Source: CAYPZL01 sp964415045
Lineage (GTDB): Bacteria > Planctomycetota > Phycisphaerae > Sedimentisphaerales > Anaerobacaceae
Assembly: GCA_964415045.1 (NCBI GenBank)
Contig: CAYPZL010000124.1
Span: 1 to 17,180 of the forward strand
DNA length: 17,180 bases
Direction: 5' to 3'
Numbering within the stretch: position 1 is the first letter of the stretch; each line of letters opens with the position of its first letter. Below the pieces are notes generated by a model. It had not been told where the DNA came from, ran no database searches, and worked only from the letters and a program-made list of their open reading frames with translations. Positions 13,183 through 17,180 of the stretch are shown piece by piece. Made by a program: the position numbers and the translations under genes.

Positions 13183-15957
13183 ATGGGACAAATTGCGCAG
13201 TGGTTCTGCCGGGGGGTCGTGCTGGTGCTTGTTTCGTCGGTTATGCTCGGTTCGGCCGTGGCCGCCGAGGAGACCGAAGTGGTCTACCTCTCCGGTGAGG
13301 GCAGGGACGACGCGGTGCAATGGGACTTCTACTGCACCGCGGGCCGGCGCAGCGGCCAATGGACGAAAATCCCTGTTCCGTCGAACTGGGAGCTCCAGGG
13401 CTTCGGGGCTTACAATTACGGCCACGACAAGCCGAAAGCCGACGAGCAGGGCAAATACAAGCGGAGGTTCGACGTTCCCGAGGGGTGGGCGGACAGACGC
13501 ATTTTCCTGGTCTTCGAGGGCGTCATGACCGACACCGAGGTTCGGGTCAACGAGAAATCCGCCGGACCGGTCCACCAGGGCGGATTCTACCGCTTCAAGT
13601 ACGAAATCACCGATCTCGTCAAGGTGGGCCGGAACCTGCTTGAGGTCACCGTCAGCAAGGTTTCGGCGGACCCGAGCGTCGAGGCTGCCGAGCGCAAGGC
13701 CGACTACTGGGTCTTCGGTGGCATCTTTCGGCCCGTCTACCTCGAGGTCGTTCCCCAGGAGTTCATTGAGTCCGTCGCCATCGACGCCGGGGCCGACGGC
13801 TCCTTCCGGATGGACGTGCATCGAAGCGGAGTCGCGTATGCCAATGCTATTACGGCGAGTCTTATCGGGCCTGACGGAAATTACCTCGGCGAGCCCTTCG
13901 AGGCGCCGATATCGGCCGGACAGGAGAAAGTCACGTTGCGGACCCAGGTCGGCGGGCATAAGGTCTGGACGGCCGAGACACCGAACCTCTGCCAAGTGAG
14001 GCTCACGCTGCGGCAGGGCGGCAGGGCGGTGCACCGGGTCGCGCAACGGTTCGGTTTTCGCACGTTCGAGCTGCGCCGGGGCGACGGGCTCTACCTCAAC
14101 GGGCAGAAGATCCGCCTCAAGGGCGTCTGCCGGCACAGCTTCTGGCCCGACTCGGGGCGCTGCCTGAGCAAACAGATCAGCTACGCCGACGTCGGGGTCA
14201 TCAAGGAAATGAACATGAACGCGGTGCGGATGTCGCACTATCCGCCCGATTCGCACTTCCTCGACGCCTGCGACGAACTGGGGCTCTACGTGCTCGACGA
14301 ACTCGCCGGCTGGCAAAAGCCGCCTTACAATACTGATATCGGCAAAAAGCTCGTCGCCGAGATGGTCCCGCGCGACGTGTGCCATCCCAGCATCCTGTTC
14401 TGGGACAACGGCAACGAAGGCGGCTGGAACCGCGACCTGGACGACCAGTTCGCCCTCTACGATCCTCAGGGGCGAACGGTCCTGCACCCCTGGGAGAGCT
14501 TCAACGGGATAGACACCGACCATTACGAGAGCTACGAGAGCGTCCGAAAGAAGCTCGCCGGCTCGACGCTGTTCATGCCGACCGAGTTCCTGCACGGGCT
14601 CTACGACGGCGGACACGGCGCGGGCCTGGAGGATCATTGGAACCTGATGTCCGCCTCGCCGCTCGGCGCGGGTGGATTCCTGTGGGTGCTCGCCGACGAG
14701 GGGGTCGTCCGCACGGACAAGAACGGGCAGATCGACGTCGACGGCAACCACGCTCCCGATGGAATCATCGGGCCGTATCGCGAGAAGGAGGGAAGCTTCT
14801 ACACGATCAAGGAGATCTGGTCGCCGGTGCAGATCGAGCTGGACGAGCTTCCGGAGGAGTTTACCGGCACGCTCGCGGTTGAAAACCGCTACGACTTCAC
14901 GAACCTGCGCCAGTGCGTCTTCGAGGTGAAACTGGCGGAGTTTCCGGCCCCGGGGGCAGGCATCGATGGGCACGCCGTTTTCTTCAAGCGCGCGTTCCCG
15001 GGTCCCGACGTCGATCCGCAGGGCGAAGGCACGCTCGATTTGGGCCTGCCCGCGAGTTGGCGGGATGCGGATGCCTTGTACGTGACGGCCTATGACCCCA
15101 CGGACCGCGAGATATGGACCTGGTCGTGGGACATCCGGCCTCTGGAGCATTATCGCGAGCAATTCGTCCGAAGGGCCGCCTCCGACGGCGGCCGGGTAAA
15201 AGCCACGGCCCAGGCCGGCAAGGTTAGCCTCGAAGTCGGCGATTTGAGCTTCGCATTCGATCCGAACAACGCCGCGCTGGCCGATATCCGGGTCAAGGGC
15301 AAGCCCATCAGCTTTGGCGGAGGCCCGACCGTGATCGGCGGGAAGGCCAAGCCGGTCAAGGTCAGGGGCGTTCAGAACGGCGAGAATATTGTGATCGAAG
15401 TCGCCTACGACGGAGACCTCAAGAGCGCCCGCTGGACGGTGTGCCCGAGCGGATGGGTCCGGCTGGAGTACGAATACGAACTGGAAGGGCAGTTTGACGT
15501 CTTCGGTGTCAACTTCGACTATCCCGAGCCCCGGATGAAGTCGATGCGCTGGCTGGGACGCGGGCCCGGCCGCGTGTGGAAGAACCGGATGAAGGGAGGC
15601 CGCTTTGACGTGTGGACCAACGCATACAAGGACCACACTCCCGGTCTGACCTGGGACTTCCCCGAGTTCCGCGGCTACTACCGCGATTGGCGCTGGGTCG
15701 TCTTCGAAACCGACGAGGGCAGTATCACCGTCGTCAACGACACCGACGATCTATTCCTGGGCGTGTACCGCCCGAAGGACGGGCCGGACCCGAGAAACAC
15801 CAGGCTGGACGCCCCGCAGACGGGCATCGCCTTCCTGCACGGCATCCCGCCCATCGGCACCAAGTTCCAGAAACCCGAAAGGCTCGGACCCCAGGGCCAC
15901 AAGAACGAAGCCTCCGGGACCTACCGCGGCAGTGTCTGGTTCCACTTTAACAACTGA
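13183..15957 (+). CDS. Exported glycoside hydrolase family 2 protein (beta-galactosidase-like)
   Basis: The 924-residue protein starts with a signal peptide (FCRGVVLVLVSSVMLGSAVA), with AGGAG ten bases before the ATG. Domain order follows LacZ-type GH2 enzymes. First is the sugar-binding jelly roll (IPVPSNWELQGFGAYNYG near 65; YRFKYEITDLV), then an immunoglobulin-like domain, then the TIM barrel. The barrel has HPSILFWDNGNEGG giving acid/base Glu412, MPTEFLHG giving nucleophile Glu468, and GGFLWVLADEG. The C-terminal part resembles the beta-galactosidase small-chain domain (LGRGPGRVWKNR near 790). It retains the catalytic pair and should be an active exo-glycosidase in the periplasm or outside. 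The exact sugar (galactose, glucuronate, mannose) cannot be read. It is probably co-transcribed with the SDR gene. Confidence 0.92.
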   Translation: MGQIAQWFCRGVVLVLVSSVMLGSAVAAEETEVVYLSGEGRDDAVQWDFYCTAGRRSGQWTKIPVPSNWELQGFGAYNYGHDKPKADEQGKYKRRFDVPEGWADRRIFLVFEGVMTDTEVRVNEKSAGPVHQGGFYRFKYEITDLVKVGRNLLEVTVSKVSADPSVEAAERKADYWVFGGIFRPVYLEVVPQEFIESVAIDAGADGSFRMDVHRSGVAYANAITASLIGPDGNYLGEPFEAPISAGQEKVTLRTQVGGHKVWTAETPNLCQVRLTLRQGGRAVHRVAQRFGFRTFELRRGDGLYLNGQKIRLKGVCRHSFWPDSGRCLSKQISYADVGVIKEMNMNAVRMSHYPPDSHFLDACDELGLYVLDELAGWQKPPYNTDIGKKLVAEMVPRDVCHPSILFWDNGNEGGWNRDLDDQFALYDPQGRTVLHPWESFNGIDTDHYESYESVRKKLAGSTLFMPTEFLHGLYDGGHGAGLEDHWNLMSASPLGAGGFLWVLADEGVVRTDKNGQIDVDGNHAPDGIIGPYREKEGSFYTIKEIWSPVQIELDELPEEFTGTLAVENRYDFTNLRQCVFEVKLAEFPAPGAGIDGHAVFFKRAFPGPDVDPQGEGTLDLGLPASWRDADALYVTAYDPTDREIWTWSWDIRPLEHYREQFVRRAASDGGRVKATAQAGKVSLEVGDLSFAFDPNNAALADIRVKGKPISFGGGPTVIGGKAKPVKVRGVQNGENIVIEVAYDGDLKSARWTVCPSGWVRLEYEYELEGQFDVFGVNFDYPEPRMKSMRWLGRGPGRVWKNRMKGGRFDVWTNAYKDHTPGLTWDFPEFRGYYRDWRWVVFETDEGSITVVNDTDDLFLGVYRPKDGPDPRNTRLDAPQTGIAFLHGIPPIGTKFQKPERLGPQGHKNEASGTYRGSVWFHFNN

Positions 15958-15965
15958 CGAAGTGT

Positions 15966-16010
15966 GTCATGCTGAGCCACCGGCGGACGATCCGGCCTGC
16001 GATAAAGAGC
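15966..16010 (+). repeat. Dispersed short repeat, copy 2
   Basis: GTCATGCTGAGCCACCGG followed by a GACGATCCGG core; it aligns without gaps to the minus-strand copy at 264-221. It begins nine bases after the GH2 stop and fills the gap before dtd. Confidence 0.5.
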
Positions 16011-16073
16011 TTGCCCTCGATCACAATCGGTAGTAGCGGCATGACCGATGAGTGAAATTGAAAGCGAGGTATC

Positions 16074-16523
16074 ATGCGCGCAGTGATTCAGCGAGTGTTG
16101 CAGGCAGAAGTGCAAGTGGATGGAAAGGTGGTCGGGCAAGTGGCCCGGGGCCTGCTCGTCTATCTCGGCGTCGGCAAAGACGACAACGAGAAGGACGCCG
16201 AATTCATGGCCGAGAAGCTCGCCAACCTGCGCATCTTCGCCGACGACGCGGGCAAGATGAACCGCAGCGTGATCGACGTTGGCGGTGCCGTTCTCCTGGT
16301 GAGCAATTTCACCCTGCACGGGGATTGCCGCAAGGGCCGACGCCCCGGTTTCGACGCCGCCGCGGCACCCGAACGCGCAGAGAAACTCTACGAAAACGTC
16401 GCCGCCCTCATCGCCCAACACGGCGTCCCCGTGGAAACAGGCGCCTTCGGCGCCTACATGCAAGTCACCAGCACCAACGACGGCCCCGTCACCTTCCTCC
16501 TCGACACCACCAAACTCTTCTGA
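16074..16523 (+). CDS. dtd: D-aminoacyl-tRNA deacylase
   Basis: The 149-residue length and MRAVIQRVLQAEVQVDGKVV opening are typical of bacterial DTD, which hydrolyses D-amino acids (and mischarged glycine) from tRNA in the cytoplasm. The cross-subunit Gly-cisPro motif is intact as NDGPVTF (Gly137-Pro138). The other active-site motif, usually SQFTLYGD, reads SNFTLHGD at 77-84, so Gln78 is replaced by Asn. CRKGRRPGF matches the family's KGxRPxF segment. GAGG lies four bases before the ATG. It follows the GH2 gene after a 116-base gap that contains a dispersed repeat, so it is probably transcribed separately. Confidence 0.94.
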   Translation: MRAVIQRVLQAEVQVDGKVVGQVARGLLVYLGVGKDDNEKDAEFMAEKLANLRIFADDAGKMNRSVIDVGGAVLLVSNFTLHGDCRKGRRPGFDAAAAPERAEKLYENVAALIAQHGVPVETGAFGAYMQVTSTNDGPVTFLLDTTKLF

Positions 16524-16725
16524 GCTCTTCGGCAAAATCGTGGGGGAACATGGCCACTGCGACGCCCGCCAGCATGGACGAAAGGTCGTTTGCCTCCGAC
16601 TTGATCAGACGCGTATTCCTGCATATGTCCGTCGTCTAACCCGGATGTCTCACCGCGTGGTCAATTTCTCTCTGCCAAGAGCCTGGGTGCGTGATCGAGC
16701 AGTCGGGCTGGCTGCCGGGTGACTG
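16524..16725. other. Gap between dtd and transposon remnants
   Basis: No gene is visible. CCCGGATGTCTCACC at 16640-16654 could be the outer end of the IS1380-type element whose transposase remnant lies to the right; this rests on general resemblance and needs the partner end, which is outside the window or lost. Confidence 0.3.
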
Positions 16726-16899
16726 TCAGCGGGGCTGGATCGTGCGTTGGGCCGGGATTTCGGGGACGCAGTCGTGGATCGGGTCGATCCCGCACCGGGA
16801 GGGCAGGTTGGCGGCGCGGTCGTCGAGCGTCGTCGGATCGAATTCCGACGTGTCGGAGGGCAGGAGATCGGCGGGAACGTCGGGCGCGAGACTATCCGC
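16726..16899 (-). pseudogene. C-terminal coding fragment, unidentified
   Basis: On the minus strand a frame ending at TGA 16728-16726 reads ADSLAPDVPADLLPSDTSEF, then DPTTLDDRAANLPSRCG and PIHDCVPEIPAQRTIQPR. Nearly every codon ends in C or G, as in the real genes here, so it was coding. It overlaps the transposase stop in another frame. It is either the frameshifted tail of that transposase or the end of a host gene cut by the insertion. Confidence 0.4.
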
Positions 16900-17116
16900 T
16901 GTCCAACGTCGGGGTGGGGATCCGCCAGCGCGTCAGTTGCTCGTAGACCTGGGCAAACACATCCTGCCAGGGATAGGCATTCGACAAGGCGATCCATACC
17001 TTGCGAACCGTCACCCGCACCACGGCCCCGATCTTCAGCAGCCGCAGGCGAATCGTATCGGCCTGGGCGGCCTCCAGCGGTGTGCCTTGCAGCCCGAATT
17101 CGCGCAGCGTTCTAAC
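16892..17116 (-). pseudogene. IS1380-type transposase, C-terminal remnant
   Basis: The minus-strand frame from 17116 to the TAG at 16894-16892 gives 75 codons: LREFGLQGTPLEAAQ, then ADTIRLRLLKIGAVVRVTVR and KVWIALSNAYPWQDVFAQVY. The IRLRLLKIGAxVR block followed by an aromatic YP motif is characteristic of the C-terminus of DDE transposases of the IS1380 group (DDE_Tnp_1_4). The N-terminal and catalytic parts are missing: the family homology stops at about 17116, where an unrelated sequence starting GGGGTCAGCCC joins. No start codon belongs to this piece, so it is a dead fragment. Confidence 0.65.
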
Positions 17117-17180
17117 GGGGTCAGCCCTTAAACATAAATCTGTAATCCACCGGCTATGCCGGTGAGAATTGAAAAGGCTC
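17117..17180 (+). mobile_element. Probable end of a second mobile element (hairpin-ended), continuing past the window
   Basis: From GGGGTCAGCCC (17117-17127) the sequence becomes AT-richer and then forms a perfect hairpin CACCGGC TAT GCCGGTG (17148-17164). Sub-terminal hairpins of this kind mark IS200/IS605 and REP-associated (Y1) transposons. It breaks the IS1380-type transposase frame. Confidence 0.4.

Noticed and set aside
13078..15636. 852-codon open frame on the minus strand opposite the GH2 gene
   Set aside because: It is antisense to a protein with complete motifs and catalytic residues; open antisense frames are expected in GC-rich genes, and its translation has no family features or ribosome binding site.
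1..17180. tRNA, rRNA or CRISPR loci
   Set aside because: No T-arm signature with a cloverleaf, no rRNA sequence and no regularly spaced repeats were found on either strand.

Overview
The window looks like chromosomal DNA from a high-GC Gram-negative bacterium, most likely a planctomycete of the Phycisphaerae type. The grounds are a PEP-CTERM sorted protein, several exported enzymes (galactose mutarotase, a large GH2 glycosidase), a twin-arginine leader, long intergenic regions and mostly short operons. The lineage is inferred from gene style; there is no rRNA or other phylogenetic marker here.

Left part (1-4494). A minus-strand set carries an iron-alcohol-dehydrogenase-like gene that has lost its middle, a type I glycerate kinase, and the first 40 codons of a twin-arginine exported protein that runs off the window. 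Divergent from it, with its own TTGACT/TACAAT promoter, is an exported aldose 1-epimerase. A convergent single-domain STAS protein follows.

Centre (4495-9186). An exported protein with the fold signature of the phage T4 gp19 / contractile-injection tail-tube family is interrupted by an in-frame TAG, and the same frame stays homologous-looking for 41 more codons. A strong hairpin and terminator separate it from a PEP-CTERM gene that has a good promoter and a structured 5' leader. Then come a short promoter-plus-terminator unit that could be a small RNA, a small hypothetical gene, and about 1.6 kb without genes and with strong C-over-G skew. That gene-free stretch holds three CACGTG-centred parS-like sites and leads directly into parB. 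No parA is present. This may be the chromosomal segregation locus.

Right part (9187-17180). An exported ankyrin-repeat protein with RG-rich tails is followed by 624 gene-free bases and an unrecognised exported or anchored protein. A 167-bp MITE-like element with perfect 25-bp inverted repeats sits between a TATAAT box and the ribosome binding site of a short-chain dehydrogenase. That gene is tightly followed by an exported GH2 glycosidase. A D-aminoacyl-tRNA deacylase comes next. The end of the window is a graveyard of mobile DNA: the C-terminal part of an IS1380-type transposase cut by a second element whose terminal hairpin is visible.

How the genes may work together: mutarotase, GH2 glycosidase and SDR oxidoreductase fit extracellular or periplasmic glycan use, and glycerate kinase feeds central metabolism. 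The remaining genes are housekeeping (parB, dtd) or unassigned surface proteins. The most unusual items are the amber-interrupted exported tail-tube protein, the parS-bearing gene-free region, and the MITE in the 5' UTR of the SDR operon.
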